Shown one piece after another: positions 36,845 through 46,915 of a stretch of DNA of 64,000 bases. Position 1 is the stretch's first letter, and each line of letters begins with the position of its first letter. The notes beneath the pieces were generated by a model. That model made no database searches. It worked only from the letters and a program-made list of their open reading frames with translations, and was not told the origin of the DNA. Made by a program: the position numbers and the translations under genes. Source of the DNA: Ferrimonas senticii DSM 18821 (GTDB taxonomy: Bacteria > Pseudomonadota > Gammaproteobacteria > Enterobacterales > Shewanellaceae); assembly GCF_000422665.1 (NCBI RefSeq), contig NZ_KE383898.1, forward strand, positions 370,959 through 434,958. Reading direction: 5' to 3'.

Positions 36845-37552
36845 ATGTCATTGCAAGTATCGATCTACCGTTACAACCCAGAGACTGATCTCAAGCCAAG
36901 CATGCAGGATTACACCTTGGATCTGCCGGAAGGCTCCGATGTGATGGTGCTGGATGTGCTGCTGATGCTGAAAGAGCAAGATCCAACCCTGTCGTTTCGT
37001 CGTTCCTGCCGCGAGGGGGTGTGTGGCTCCGACGGCATCAATATGAACGGCAAAAACGGTTTGGCTTGTATCACCCCAATCTCCGCGTTTGCCGGCAAAA
37101 AGCTGACCATTCGGCCACTGCCGGGGATGCCGGTAGTGCGGGATCTGGTGGTCGATCTTAGCCAGTTCTACAAGCAGTACGAGAAGGTTAAACCGTACCT
37201 TATCAACGATGGCAAAACCCCAGCGCGGGAGCATCTGCAATCGCCGGAGGAGCGGGAAAAACTGGACGGTTTATACGAGTGTATTCTCTGCGCTTGCTGT
37301 TCGACCGCGTGTCCGTCGTTCTGGTGGAATCCCGATAAGTTTGTCGGTCCTAGTGGCTTGCTGCACGCCTACCGCTTCTTGGTCGACAGCCGTGATACCG
37401 CTACCGATGAGCGTCTGGGGGAACTGGATGACGCTTTCAGCGTATTCCGCTGCCACGGCATCATGAACTGCGTTAACGTTTGCCCGAAAGGACTGAACCC
37501 GACCAAAGCCATCGGCCACATTAAGTCGATGCTGCTACAACGCGCGGTCTGA
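36845..37552 (+). CDS. sdhB: Succinate dehydrogenase iron-sulfur subunit
   Basis: This 235-residue protein (E. coli 238) has three clusters' ligands. The 2Fe-2S ligands are CREGVCGSD and the later Cys in NGLAC, the 4Fe-4S ligands are CILCACCSTACP, and the 3Fe-4S ligands are in CHGIMNCVNVCPKGLNP. It carries electrons from SdhA to the quinone site. AAGGAGG precedes the ATG by about 9 bases. Confidence 0.97.
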   Translation: MSLQVSIYRYNPETDLKPSMQDYTLDLPEGSDVMVLDVLLMLKEQDPTLSFRRSCREGVCGSDGINMNGKNGLACITPISAFAGKKLTIRPLPGMPVVRDLVVDLSQFYKQYEKVKPYLINDGKTPAREHLQSPEEREKLDGLYECILCACCSTACPSFWWNPDKFVGPSGLLHAYRFLVDSRDTATDERLGELDDAFSVFRCHGIMNCVNVCPKGLNPTKAIGHIKSMLLQRAV

Positions 37553-37589
37553 CCTAGCTGCCGCTAACTTGATGCGGCAACAAAGACAT

Positions 37590-37628
37590 AAGGCCACGCT
37601 ATCGTTATGATGGTGCTGGCCTTTTTTT
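37590..37628 (+). terminator. Partial terminator or attenuator between sdhB and sucA
   Basis: AAGGCCA and TGGCCTT form a 7-bp stem around a 20-base loop, followed by TTTTTC. It may lower, not stop, readthrough into sucABCD. Confidence 0.55.
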
Positions 37629-37682
37629 CGCTTTGCAGTCCAAGTAACAGGAGCTTGCTTGGAAGAGGAACAAGGAAAGAGA

Positions 37683-40493
37683 ATGCGACAGGACTCCCTC
37701 AAGGCATGGCAAGACTCAACCCACTTTGCCGGTGCCAACGCAGCCTACATTGAAGAGCTGTACGAGGCTTACCTGAGCGATCCGACCTCCATCAGCGAGC
37801 AGTGGCAGGCGATTTTCGCCGAGCTGCCAGAGACTGGTGTTGGCGCTGAGGTAGCTCACACCCCGATCCGCGATTACTTCCGCGCCGCCGCGCTGGACAG
37901 CAATCGCTCCAAAAAAACCACCGTCGATCCTGAGCTATCCGAAAAACAAGTTCGGGTATTGCAGCTGATCAACGCCCACCGTTTCCGTGGCCACCAGGGC
38001 GCGAACCTTGATCCCCTCGGCTTATGGCAGCGACCTGCGGTGCCAGAGCTTGATCCTAAGTTTCACGGCTTGACCGAGGAAGACATGGGCCGCCAGTTTA
38101 ATACCGGCTCCTATGCCATTGGTGGCGACAGCATGAAGTTGGGTGAGCTGATCGACTCGCTTAAACGCACCTACTGCGGCCATCTCGGCGCCGAATATAT
38201 GCACATCACCTCGACCGAAGAGAAACGTTGGATCCAGCAGCGGCTCGAAGGGGTGGTTGGCGTCGATAAGCTTACGGCGGAAAAGAAAGTTCAGATCTTA
38301 GCGGGCTTGAATGCCGCCGAAGGCTTGGAAAAATACCTTGGGGCGAAATTCCCCGGCGCTAAGCGCTTCTCGTTGGAAGGCGGCGACGCGATGATCCCGA
38401 TGATGCGCGAGCTTATCTATCGCGCCGGCGATCATGGCGCCAAAGAGATGGTGATCGGCATGGCCCACCGTGGCCGCCTAAATATGCTGGTCAATATCTT
38501 GGGCAAAAAGCCAGGGGATCTGTTTGACGAGTTCGCCGGCAAACACGATGAAAATCTGGGCTCCGGTGACGTTAAGTATCACCAGGGTTTCTCCTCTGAT
38601 TTCGCCACTCCTGGCGGCAACGTCCATTTGGCATTGGCGTTTAACCCCTCCCACCTTGAGATCGTCTCGCCGGTGGTAATTGGTTCGGTGCGGGCGCGGA
38701 TGGATCGCCGCGGCTGCAGCAATGGTGCCAAGGTAGTGCCGGTGACCATTCACGGCGATTCAGCGATTGCCGGTCAAGGGGTGGTGCAAGAAACCTTGAA
38801 TATGTCGCAAACCCGCGGCTTCTCGGTCGGTGGCGCGATCCGGATTGTGATCAACAACCAGGTTGGTTTTACCACCTCTAATCCGGCCGATACCCGCTCC
38901 ACCGAATACTGCACCGATATTGCTAAGATGGTGCAAGCGCCAGTGTTCCATGTGAACGCCGACGATCCGGAAGCGGTGGCTTTTGTGGCGCAGTTGGCGG
39001 TGGATTATCGCTATGAGTTTGGTCGCGATGTGTTTATCGACTTGATCTGTTATCGCCGCCACGGCCATAACGAAGCGGATGAGCCGAACGCGACTCAGCC
39101 GCTGATGTATCAAAAGATCAAGAAGCACCCGACGCCACGCAAGCTGTACGCCGACCAATTGGTTGCCGCCGGTACTATGGCGGCAGAGCAGGTGACAGAG
39201 CAGATTAATACTTACCGTGAGCAACTGGATGCCGGTGATTGCGTGGTGCCAGAGTGGCGCACCATGGAGGGGCACTCCTCCAACTGGTCGCCTTACATCG
39301 GTCACGCCTGGGATTGCGATTGGAAGAGCCAACTGCCGCTAGAGCGCTTGACCGCATTGGCACAAGGCTTGGCGGAAGTGCCGGCCAGCCACAAGCTGCA
39401 ATCGCGAGTGGCCAAGATCTATAAAGACCGCGAGGCGATGGCCGCTGGTGAAAAACCACTGGATTGGGGCATGGCGGAAACGCTGGCTTACGCCTCGCTG
39501 CTGGAACAGGGCTATCGGGTGCGTTTGACCGGTCAAGACTCCGGTCGTGGCACCTTCTTCCACCGTCATGCGGTGCTACACAATCAAGACAACGCCACCA
39601 CCTACATGCCGCTGCGTCACGTCAGCGACAAGCAGGGACCGATTGAGATCCACGATTCGGTGTTGTCAGAAGCGGCGGCGATGGCGTTTGAATACGGCTA
39701 CGCCACCGCTGAACCATCCGGCCTGACCATCTGGGAAGCGCAGTTTGGTGATTTTGCCAACGGTGCCCAAGTGGTGATTGACCAGTTCCTCTCCTCTGGC
39801 GAGCAAAAGTGGGGGCGGATGTGCGGTTTGACGCTGCTGCTGCCACACGGTTATGAGGGCCAAGGTCCTGAGCACAGCTCGGCCCGTCTCGAACGGTTCT
39901 TGCAGTTGTGCGCCAACCAAAACATGCAGGTGTGTGTGCCTTCGACTCCAGCGCAGGTTTATCACATGCTGCGGCGTCAGACGATTCGACCGATGCGCCG
40001 GCCACTGGTGGTGATGAGCCCGAAATCGCTGCTGCGTCATCCAATGGCGGTCTCTAGCTTGGAAGAGCTGGCCGACGGCAGTTTCCAGCCAGTGATTGCG
40101 GAAATTGATAGCCAAGATCCGGCCAAGGTTGATCGGGTGGTGTTCTGCTCTGGCAAAGTTTACTTCGAACTGCTAGAACGCCGTCGCAAGGAACAGTTAG
40201 ACAACGTGGCGATCATTCGTATCGAACAGCTGTACCCATTCCCAGCGGAACATTTAGCCCAAGTACTGGAAGCGTATCAGCACGTCACCGACTTTGTTTG
40301 GTGCCAAGAAGAGCCGCAAAACCAAGGGGCGTGGTACTGTTCGCAGCACCATTTCTGGGCCGCAATCCCGAAACGTGGCCAGTTGACTTACGCCGGTCGC
40401 AGCGCCTCAGCCGCTCCAGCGGTCGGTTACGTGTCGCTGCACAACAGCCAACAACAAGCGCTGATTGAAAGCGCGCTTAACATCACCAGCTAA
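37683..40493 (+). CDS. sucA: 2-oxoglutarate dehydrogenase E1 component
   Basis: This 936-residue thiamine diphosphate enzyme (E. coli 933) starts MRQDSLKAWQDSTHFAGAN. It has GMAHRGRLNMLVNILGKKPG, the HGDSAIAGQGVVQET region and IDLICYRRHGHNEADEP, with C-terminal transketolase-like sequence SGRGTFFHRHAVLHNQ. It decarboxylates 2-oxoglutarate and succinylates the lipoyl group of SucB. The ATG at 37683 follows AAGGAAAGAG; an upstream in-frame TTG is less likely. The E3 gene (lpd) is not in this operon. Confidence 0.96.
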   Translation: MRQDSLKAWQDSTHFAGANAAYIEELYEAYLSDPTSISEQWQAIFAELPETGVGAEVAHTPIRDYFRAAALDSNRSKKTTVDPELSEKQVRVLQLINAHRFRGHQGANLDPLGLWQRPAVPELDPKFHGLTEEDMGRQFNTGSYAIGGDSMKLGELIDSLKRTYCGHLGAEYMHITSTEEKRWIQQRLEGVVGVDKLTAEKKVQILAGLNAAEGLEKYLGAKFPGAKRFSLEGGDAMIPMMRELIYRAGDHGAKEMVIGMAHRGRLNMLVNILGKKPGDLFDEFAGKHDENLGSGDVKYHQGFSSDFATPGGNVHLALAFNPSHLEIVSPVVIGSVRARMDRRGCSNGAKVVPVTIHGDSAIAGQGVVQETLNMSQTRGFSVGGAIRIVINNQVGFTTSNPADTRSTEYCTDIAKMVQAPVFHVNADDPEAVAFVAQLAVDYRYEFGRDVFIDLICYRRHGHNEADEPNATQPLMYQKIKKHPTPRKLYADQLVAAGTMAAEQVTEQINTYREQLDAGDCVVPEWRTMEGHSSNWSPYIGHAWDCDWKSQLPLERLTALAQGLAEVPASHKLQSRVAKIYKDREAMAAGEKPLDWGMAETLAYASLLEQGYRVRLTGQDSGRGTFFHRHAVLHNQDNATTYMPLRHVSDKQGPIEIHDSVLSEAAAMAFEYGYATAEPSGLTIWEAQFGDFANGAQVVIDQFLSSGEQKWGRMCGLTLLLPHGYEGQGPEHSSARLERFLQLCANQNMQVCVPSTPAQVYHMLRRQTIRPMRRPLVVMSPKSLLRHPMAVSSLEELADGSFQPVIAEIDSQDPAKVDRVVFCSGKVYFELLERRRKEQLDNVAIIRIEQLYPFPAEHLAQVLEAYQHVTDFVWCQEEPQNQGAWYCSQHHFWAAIPKRGQLTYAGRSASAAPAVGYVSLHNSQQQALIESALNITS

Positions 40494-40542
40494 TTAGTAA
40501 TTACACACACGACAAGATCGGTAAACAAGGATTGAATACACG

Positions 40543-41745
40543 ATGAGCATCGAAATTAAAGTTCCCGTGCTGCCAGAATCGGTAGCCGATGCCACCATCG
40601 CCACCTGGCACGTACAGCCTGGCGAAGCGGTCAGCCGCGACCAAAATCTGGTTGATATTGAAACCGACAAAGTGGTGCTAGAAGTGGTTGCCCCAGAAGA
40701 CGGTTCCCTAAGTGAGATTCTGCAACCCGAAGGCGAAACCGTTTTGGCCGAGCAGGTGATTGCCAACTTCGTTGCCGGCGCCAAAGCCGGTCAAGAGGTG
40801 GGTAAAGCAGAAGCCGCAGCAGCGCCAAGCGCCGAAGATGTTGCTGACAGCGAAGAGAGCAATGACAGCCTAAGCCCATCGGTACGCCGTTTGGTGGCTG
40901 AGCATGGCATCGACGTCAGCGCCGTTAAAGGCACTGGGGTTGGTGGTCGCATCACCAAAGAGGACGTTGAAGCGGTGATCAAAGCCAAAGGAGCAGCCCC
41001 TGCAGTAGAAGCCAAGGTTGAAGCGCCGGCAGCGCAGCTCTCTGGTCGCAGCGAGAAGCGGGTACCAATGACCCGCCTGCGTAAGCGCATCGCCGAACGT
41101 CTGCTGGAAGCCAAGAACTCGACCGCGATGTTGACCACCTTTAACGAGGTCAACATGGCGCCGATCATGAACCTGCGCAAACAGTACAAAGATGTGTTTG
41201 AGCAGCGCCACGGGATCCGCTTGGGCTTTATGTCGTTCTATGTGAAAGCGGTGGTGGAAGCGCTAAAACGCTACCCCGAGGTGAACGCCTCCATCGACGG
41301 CGACGAGATCGTTTACCACAACTACTTCGATATCAGCATCGCAGTTTCTACCCCTCGCGGTCTGGTGACCCCAGTGCTGCGCGATGCCGACAAACTGTCG
41401 GTAGCGGAGATCGAGCAAGGCATCAAAGAGCTGGCGGTCAAAGGCCAACAAGGCAAGTTGTCGGTGGAAGAGCTGACCGGCGGTAACTTCACCATCACCA
41501 ATGGCGGGGTGTTTGGCTCGCTGATGTCGACCCCAATCATCAACCCGCCACAAAGCGCGATCTTGGGCATGCACGCCATCAAAGACCGACCGATGGCGGT
41601 CGATGGCCAAGTGGTGGTGCAACCGATGATGTACTTGGCGCTGTCGTACGATCACCGCATCGTCGATGGCCGCGAATCGGTTGGCTTCTTGGTCACCATC
41701 AAAGAGTTATTAGAGGATCCAACTCGTCTGCTGTTGGACATCTGA
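40543..41745 (+). CDS. sucB: Dihydrolipoyl succinyltransferase (2-oxoglutarate dehydrogenase E2)
   Basis: This 400-residue protein has one N-terminal lipoyl domain with Lys43 in [11 protein letters not shown]. An Ala/Glu-rich linker leads to a peripheral subunit-binding domain (about 107-143; [20 protein letters not shown]). The catalytic domain ends in [16 protein letters not shown], with His371 and Asp375. It forms the core of the 2-oxoglutarate dehydrogenase complex and passes succinyl groups to CoA. The nearest AAGGA is about 14 bases from the ATG. Confidence 0.96.
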   Translation: MSIEIKVPVLPESVADATIATWHVQPGEAVSRDQNLVDIETDKVVLEVVAPEDGSLSEILQPEGETVLAEQVIANFVAGAKAGQEVGKAEAAAAPSAEDVADSEESNDSLSPSVRRLVAEHGIDVSAVKGTGVGGRITKEDVEAVIKAKGAAPAVEAKVEAPAAQLSGRSEKRVPMTRLRKRIAERLLEAKNSTAMLTTFNEVNMAPIMNLRKQYKDVFEQRHGIRLGFMSFYVKAVVEALKRYPEVNASIDGDEIVYHNYFDISIAVSTPRGLVTPVLRDADKLSVAEIEQGIKELAVKGQQGKLSVEELTGGNFTITNGGVFGSLMSTPIINPPQSAILGMHAIKDRPMAVDGQVVVQPMMYLALSYDHRIVDGRESVGFLVTIKELLEDPTRLLLDI

Positions 41746-41751
41746 TGCGGT

Positions 41752-41771
41752 TGGGGTAGATTGCTGCCCCA
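41752..41771 (+). other. Short hairpin between sucB and sucC
   Basis: TGGGGTAG pairs with CTGCCCCA around ATTG. No T tract follows, so it is more likely an mRNA-processing or stability element than a terminator. The sucB-sucC gap is 147 bp. Confidence 0.35.
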
Positions 41772-41892
41772 GCTTTAGCCTCCGGGCGAAGGAAGATAGA
41801 TATCGGTTTTAGTTGGCTTTTTAGTGCTTATCAAGGCACGACAATTGCTCCCCAGCTGAACCGATATTCAATATAAAAACGGACTAAATACT

Positions 41893-43059
41893 ATGAATTT
41901 GCACGAGTATCAGGCGAAACATATCTTTGCGGAATACGGTCTGCCGGTTTCCGAAGGTTACGCATGTGACACCCCACAACAAGCCTATGAAGCGGCCGGT
42001 AAAATCGGTGGCAACAAGTGGGTAGTGAAGTGCCAAGTGCACGCGGGTGGCCGTGGTAAGGCTGGCGGCGTAAAGCTGGCGACCACCAAAGACGAAATCA
42101 AAGAGTTTGCCCAGCACTGGCTCGGTAAAAACTTGGTGACCTACCAAACTGACGCCAACGGTCAGCCAGTATCGAAAATTCTGGTTGAGTCCTGCACCGA
42201 TATCGCCAAAGAGCTGTATCTGGGCGCGGTAGTGGATCGTGGCAGCCAGCGCGTGGTGTTTATGGCCTCCACCGAAGGCGGTGTTGAAATTGAAAAGGTT
42301 GCTGAGGAAACCCCAGAGCTGATCCACAAAGCGGCACTGGATCCACTGGTGGGGCCACAACCTTACCAAGGTCGTGAACTGGCGTTCAAGCTGGGTCTCA
42401 AAGGCGATCAAATCAAACAGTTTGTGAAGATCTTTATGGGTCTGGCGCAGATGTTCCTCGATAAAGATTTCGCCCTACTGGAGATCAACCCACTGGTGAT
42501 CACCGAGCAAGGCGATCTGCACTGCTTGGATGGCAAGATCAACATCGATTCCAACGCCCTGTACCGTCAGGCCAAAGTACGTGAGATGCACGACCCATCC
42601 CAAGAAGATGAGCGTGAAGCGCACGCAGCGCAGTGGGAACTGAACTACGTCGCGCTGGATGGCAACATCGGCTGTATGGTTAACGGCGCCGGTTTGGCGA
42701 TGGGCACCATGGACATCGTAAACCTGCACGGCGGCAGCCCAGCCAACTTCTTGGATGTGGGCGGCGGTGCCACCAAAGAGCGGGTAACCGAAGCGTTTAA
42801 GATCATCCTCTCCGACAGCAATGTTAAAGCGGTACTGGTTAACATCTTCGGCGGCATCGTTCGTTGTGATCTGATCGCCGAAGGGGTGATTGGTGCGGTT
42901 GCCGAAGTCGGCGTGACCGTTCCTGTAGTGGTTCGTCTGGAAGGCAACAACGCCGAGCTGGGTACCAAGGTACTGGCGGAGTCCGGTTTGAACATCATCG
43001 CTGCCACCAGCTTGACCGATGCGGCGCAGCAAGTAGTAGCGGCAGCGGAGGCCAAGTAA
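41893..43059 (+). CDS. sucC: Succinyl-CoA ligase (ADP-forming) beta subunit
   Basis: This 388-residue ATP-grasp protein starts [19 protein letters not shown]. It has [16 protein letters not shown] in the nucleotide site, [10 protein letters not shown] and [13 protein letters not shown]. It converts succinyl-CoA to succinate with ATP formation together with SucD. The stop abuts the sucD ATG. Confidence 0.97.
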   Translation: MNLHEYQAKHIFAEYGLPVSEGYACDTPQQAYEAAGKIGGNKWVVKCQVHAGGRGKAGGVKLATTKDEIKEFAQHWLGKNLVTYQTDANGQPVSKILVESCTDIAKELYLGAVVDRGSQRVVFMASTEGGVEIEKVAEETPELIHKAALDPLVGPQPYQGRELAFKLGLKGDQIKQFVKIFMGLAQMFLDKDFALLEINPLVITEQGDLHCLDGKINIDSNALYRQAKVREMHDPSQEDEREAHAAQWELNYVALDGNIGCMVNGAGLAMGTMDIVNLHGGSPANFLDVGGGATKERVTEAFKIILSDSNVKAVLVNIFGGIVRCDLIAEGVIGAVAEVGVTVPVVVRLEGNNAELGTKVLAESGLNIIAATSLTDAAQQVVAAAEAK

Positions 43060-43929
43060 ATGAGCGTTTTGATCAATAAAGACACCAAAGTTATCTGCCA
43101 AGGTTTTACCGGCGGTCAAGGTACCTTCCACTCCGAGCAAGCGATCGCTTACGGCACCCAGATGGTTGGCGGCGTGTCCCCAGGCAAAGGCGGCACTGAG
43201 CACTTAGGTCTGCCGGTGTTTAACACCGTTCGTGAAGCGGTTGAAGTCACTGGCGCCACTGCCTCGGTTATCTACGTGCCAGCGCCGTTCTGCAAAGACG
43301 CGATTTTGGAAGCGATTGATGCGGGCATTGAACTGATTGTGACCATTACCGAAGGGATTCCAACTCTGGATATGCTGGAAGTGAAAGTGAAACTGGATCA
43401 AGCCGGCGTGCGGATGATCGGTCCAAACTGCCCAGGGGTTATCACTCCGGGCGAGTGCAAAATTGGCATTATGCCGGGCCATATCCACCAGCCAGGTAAA
43501 ATCGGCATTGTGTCGCGCTCTGGCACCTTGACCTACGAAGCGGTTAAACAAACCACCGACGAAGGCTTTGGCCAGTCAACCTGTGTCGGTATTGGTGGTG
43601 ATCCAATTCCAGGCTCAAACTTCATCGACATTCTGGAGATGTTCCAGAACGATCCGCAAACCGAAGCGATCGTGATGATCGGTGAGATTGGCGGTACCGC
43701 CGAAGAGGAAGCGGCCGCTTATATCAAGGCCAACGTCACCAAGCCGGTGGTCTCTTACATCGCTGGTGTGACTGCGCCTCCGGGTAAGCGGATGGGCCAC
43801 GCTGGCGCCATCATCGCCGGTGGTAAAGGCACCGCCGCTGATAAGTTTGCTGCACTGGAAGATGCGGGTGTACGCACCGTGCGTTCGCTAGCAGATATTG
43901 GCAAAGCCCTGCGTGAACTGATCGGCTAA
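43060..43929 (+). CDS. sucD: Succinyl-CoA ligase (ADP-forming) alpha subunit
   Basis: This 289-residue protein has the CoA-binding [26 protein letters not shown] and [13 protein letters not shown]. The phosphorylated active histidine is in [12 protein letters not shown]. It is the last gene of sdhCDAB-sucABCD, followed by a strong terminator. Confidence 0.97.
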   Translation: MSVLINKDTKVICQGFTGGQGTFHSEQAIAYGTQMVGGVSPGKGGTEHLGLPVFNTVREAVEVTGATASVIYVPAPFCKDAILEAIDAGIELIVTITEGIPTLDMLEVKVKLDQAGVRMIGPNCPGVITPGECKIGIMPGHIHQPGKIGIVSRSGTLTYEAVKQTTDEGFGQSTCVGIGGDPIPGSNFIDILEMFQNDPQTEAIVMIGEIGGTAEEEAAAYIKANVTKPVVSYIAGVTAPPGKRMGHAGAIIAGGKGTAADKFAALEDAGVRTVRSLADIGKALRELIG

Positions 43930-43949
43930 GCGCTGACAGTTGAAAAATT

Positions 43950-43990
43950 AACGCCGAGGTGCGCTGTTGAAGTGTGCCTCGGCGTTTTTA
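43950..43990 (+). terminator. Terminator of sdhCDAB-sucABCD
   Basis: AACGCCGAGG/CCTCGGCGTT forms a 10-bp perfect stem, extended inward by a wobble-rich stem, and followed by TTTTAATT. Confidence 0.88.
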
Positions 43991-44003
43991 ATTGGAGCCA
44001 ACC

Positions 44004-44447
44004 ATGATTCAGTTAGTGGATGTAACTAAAGACAATTACCTTGATTGCCTTAAACTCGAGTTAGCTGAAGATCAGCAGGAAAATGTTGCGTCTAATGCAG
44101 CGACTATTGCTCAGTCGAAGTTTGAGTCTCACTACCGGTTACGTGCAATTACCTGTGATCTGAAAGTCGTTGGAATGTTGGCGTTTTGCTTTGAAGAGCA
44201 ACAATACTGGCTATTTCGACTGATGATTGATAAATCGTGGCAAGGGCAAGGAATTGCTGCAAAAGCAATCGGGTTACTACTGGTTGAACTTGGTAAAGAA
44301 GGAGCACCAGCTTTGCAGACTATGCATAAGCCTAGCAATGTGGCAGCAGCCAAACTTTACCAGCGTTTAGGGTTTGTCGCTGTTGGCGTCATGGATGACG
44401 GCGATATTCAACTCGAGCTCAGACTGAACGGTTTACAAGCCACCTAA
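44004..44447 (+). CDS. GNAT acetyltransferase, diamine/spermidine acetyltransferase-like
   Basis: This 147-residue protein resembles the BltD/spermidine acetyltransferase group. It has DNYLDCLKLELAEDQQENVASN at the start, WLFRLMIDKSWQGQGIAAKAI as the acetyl-CoA-binding motif, and KPSNVAAAKLYQRLGF near the end. The ATG at 44004 follows TTGGAG; a TTG four codons earlier is not needed. It converges with the MATE gene. Polyamines as substrate are inferred from family resemblance. Confidence 0.8.
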   Translation: MIQLVDVTKDNYLDCLKLELAEDQQENVASNAATIAQSKFESHYRLRAITCDLKVVGMLAFCFEEQQYWLFRLMIDKSWQGQGIAAKAIGLLLVELGKEGAPALQTMHKPSNVAAAKLYQRLGFVAVGVMDDGDIQLELRLNGLQAT

Positions 44448-44473
44448 ATGCCGAAGCACCTAGGTGTTTTTGT

Positions 44474-45832
44474 TTAACCTGTCGGTTGTAACGCGGTATC
44501 GGCTGGCAGTTGTTGCTTTAGCTGATAGAGGCTGTGCAGCAACATCGGCACTACTACGCTGCATAGGGCAACGTTCGACAGCGGTACCGATAGCCAGATC
44601 CCATCAATGCCCCAAATTTGTGGCAAAAACCACAGGAACGGCACCTGGATAAGCAGGTTGCCAAGTGACACAAACATCGCCTTGCCAGCCATCCCAATCG
44701 AGACAAAGTAGATTGAAGCGACAAACAGCAGGCCATCTAAGCACAGCGCCAACAGGTGCTGGCGGATCCCCGCTTCAGCCAATTGCCCCAGCAGCGGATC
44801 AGAGCCATTAAACAGCGCCACCACCGCAGACGGATTTAGATTCAGCACTCCAGTAACCACAATCCCAAGGCCAACGGCGATGGTCAGCGCCAATCCCAGT
44901 GTGTGGGCAATGTGGCGATAGCGTTTGGCGCCATAGTAGTAACTGGCCAGCGGTTGCATGCCATTAGCAACCCCTTCGGTGACGAAGTAGTAGAGGCTGG
45001 CGATGTAACCGACAATGGCGAATGCGGCGATGTGGGTGGCGCTACCGTAGTCGGCAAACAACTTGTTGTGCAGCGCCATGATAAAGGCGAAGTAGCCGAA
45101 CATCACCATGGTCGAGCTGCCCAAACTGGCACTATTAAGCGCCAATTGACTATGCCAACGACCTTTACTGAGCTGGACCTCTGAATGGCGACTGGCGAAG
45201 TACCACAGCGACAGCGTCACCGTAACCGCTTGCGCCATTAGGGTGGCAATGGCCGCGCCTTTTAGACCCATATTCAGCGGCCCTAAAAACAGGTAGTCCA
45301 AACCGATATTGGCGACGGCACCAGCGGCGATAAAACCGGTGGCAAAGTTAGGGCTGTCATCATTACGGACCAAAATCGGCAGTGCCCCAGAGGCAACGGT
45401 GAGCACGCTGCCAAACATCAACACCAGCAGGTATTCGTGCGCCAACTGCAGTGGTTGTCCTTGGGCGCCTTGCAGTGCCAGCATCGGTTCGGCAATCAGT
45501 GTCAGTAGGCCCGCATTGGCGATCCCCAGCACCACAATCAGGATCATCGCCGTGCGGATCACATCGCGGCTGCGGTGGCTATCGCCCTCACCGCGAGCTT
45601 GGGAATAGAGGGTACCGGCGCCGATGCCGATCAACAGGCCAGAGCCGATCATTACGCACAGAATTGGGATCACCATATTGATCCCCGCCAGTCCGGCGGC
45701 GCCGACGTAATGGCCGACGAAAATGCCGTCAATTACCTGATACAGGCCGCTGGCCAGCATCGCCACAATCGATGGGATGGCATAGCGCCAGAAAGCACGG
45801 TTAATGCTGTCGTGTTGTAAAGAGTCGCTCAT
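44474..45832 (-). CDS. MATE-family multidrug efflux transporter
   Basis: This 452-residue membrane protein has about 12 hydrophobic segments in two similar halves. The N-terminal half carries YAIPSIVAMLASGLYQVIDGIFVGH, typical of the MepA/DinF-like MATE branch; GVANGMQPLASYYYGAKRY marks the second half. It probably exports cationic compounds using a Na+ or H+ gradient. It is divergent from a LysR gene across 117 bp containing nested palindromes, so that regulator likely controls it. Confidence 0.88.
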   Translation of the reverse strand: MSDSLQHDSINRAFWRYAIPSIVAMLASGLYQVIDGIFVGHYVGAAGLAGINMVIPILCVMIGSGLLIGIGAGTLYSQARGEGDSHRSRDVIRTAMILIVVLGIANAGLLTLIAEPMLALQGAQGQPLQLAHEYLLVLMFGSVLTVASGALPILVRNDDSPNFATGFIAAGAVANIGLDYLFLGPLNMGLKGAAIATLMAQAVTVTLSLWYFASRHSEVQLSKGRWHSQLALNSASLGSSTMVMFGYFAFIMALHNKLFADYGSATHIAAFAIVGYIASLYYFVTEGVANGMQPLASYYYGAKRYRHIAHTLGLALTIAVGLGIVVTGVLNLNPSAVVALFNGSDPLLGQLAEAGIRQHLLALCLDGLLFVASIYFVSIGMAGKAMFVSLGNLLIQVPFLWFLPQIWGIDGIWLSVPLSNVALCSVVVPMLLHSLYQLKQQLPADTALQPTG

Positions 45833-45863
45833 TGCTTCTCACCTAAAAAATCAGCGGGCAATC

Positions 45864-45914
45864 TTATCGATAAAAGTTGATAGATAAAGTTAATATCTAT
45901 CCGATATTCGGATA
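45864..45914. promoter_or_regulatory. Nested palindromes in the MATE-lysR divergent promoter
   Basis: Three adjoining inverted repeats are visible. TTATCGATAA is at 45864-45873. GATAGATA-N7-TATCTATC (perfect 8-bp arms) is at 45879-45901. TATCCGA-TAT-TCGGATA (perfect 7-bp arms) is at 45898-45914. The last two overlap. LysR-type regulators typically bind such T-N11-A dyads between themselves and their target gene. Confidence 0.6.
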
Positions 45915-45949
45915 CTTTGTTTGGCTTAGCTTAATTTCAGAGAGAACTA

Positions 45950-46828
45950 ATGAACTGGACCTTGGATCAGCTGGAAGCCTTTGTCTGTGCTGCTCGCACC
46001 GGCTCGTTTTCGGCGGCGGCGCGGCAGCTGGGTAAAGCGCAATCGCGAGTCAGTACCGCGGTGGCCAACTTAGAGGCCGATTTTGGGGTTGAGCTGTTTG
46101 ATCGCAGCAAGCGCTCGCCAAGGTTGACGGTGGTGGGGGAGCAGCTACTGAATGATGCCGAAGTGGTGTTGCTGCATTGTCGCCAGCTTAATAATAAAGC
46201 GCTGCAAGCGGCCCAGGGCGAACCGTTGGCACTGCGGTTAGCGGTCGATGAAGCGGTGTCGCTTGACGGTTTTCATTCGGTCATCAACCAGATTGGCGTG
46301 CAATTTCCGCAGCTGCGGCTAACCCTCACCAGCGGTTCTCGGGACGATGTTGGCCGGGCCATTGCCGCCGGCCAAGCCGAACTTGGGGTGATGTTCCGTC
46401 AGCCGCAACTGCCTGCTAACGTCGACTTTGAACTGATTGGTCACATCGAGCGGGTGTTGATCGTCGGCTGTGATCATCCGCTGGCGGGGCGCGAGCGGGT
46501 CAGTCTGGTGGAGCTGCGGCAGGATAAACAGTTGCTGATCTGCGACCGCGACGGCGTTGGTGGCGACCAACCGTTTGGTAGCAACTATTGGTTCATGGAC
46601 AGTTACTACGTCATTGGCGATCTGGTATCACGCAATCAGGGGTGGGCGATCATGCCCGAGCACATCGTTAATGGTGGTTGGTTCATCGATGAGGTGAAAG
46701 TACTTCGCTGTGATGAATTGCATGAACAGTTACAGATGGGAATTGTGCGCCGCCACGATAGTGTTAGCAGCGTTACCGTGGATTGGCTGACCGATCAGCT
46801 TAAACAACAACTTGGGGTGAAACGTTAA
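45950..46828 (+). CDS. LysR-family transcriptional regulator
   Basis: This 292-residue protein has an N-terminal winged helix-turn-helix (residues 4-62; FVCAARTGSFSAAARQLGKAQSRVSTAVANLE). A periplasmic-binding-like effector domain follows, with its two-lobed layout from about 90. It is divergent from the MATE gene and probably regulates it and itself through the palindromes between them. The effector is unknown. Confidence 0.9.
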   Translation: MNWTLDQLEAFVCAARTGSFSAAARQLGKAQSRVSTAVANLEADFGVELFDRSKRSPRLTVVGEQLLNDAEVVLLHCRQLNNKALQAAQGEPLALRLAVDEAVSLDGFHSVINQIGVQFPQLRLTLTSGSRDDVGRAIAAGQAELGVMFRQPQLPANVDFELIGHIERVLIVGCDHPLAGRERVSLVELRQDKQLLICDRDGVGGDQPFGSNYWFMDSYYVIGDLVSRNQGWAIMPEHIVNGGWFIDEVKVLRCDELHEQLQMGIVRRHDSVSSVTVDWLTDQLKQQLGVKR

Positions 46829-46915
46829 CTGGCTCAAGCTGCGGTTGTTGATTTTTGCGTCAGTGACAGCAACTGGATAACCTTAGTGCAAGTTTGTCAC
46901 AAGGATTTGACCACC

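Noticed and set aside
43930..43990. Possible small RNA from the sucD 3' end, as SdhX/RybD in enterics
   Set aside because: The 3' end here is short and shows only a terminator; nothing in the sequence supports a processed small RNA.
44447..44475. CACC-TA-GGTG followed by T run between the GNAT and MATE genes as a terminator
   Set aside because: The stem would need a two-base loop or shrink to a few pairs; too weak to call.
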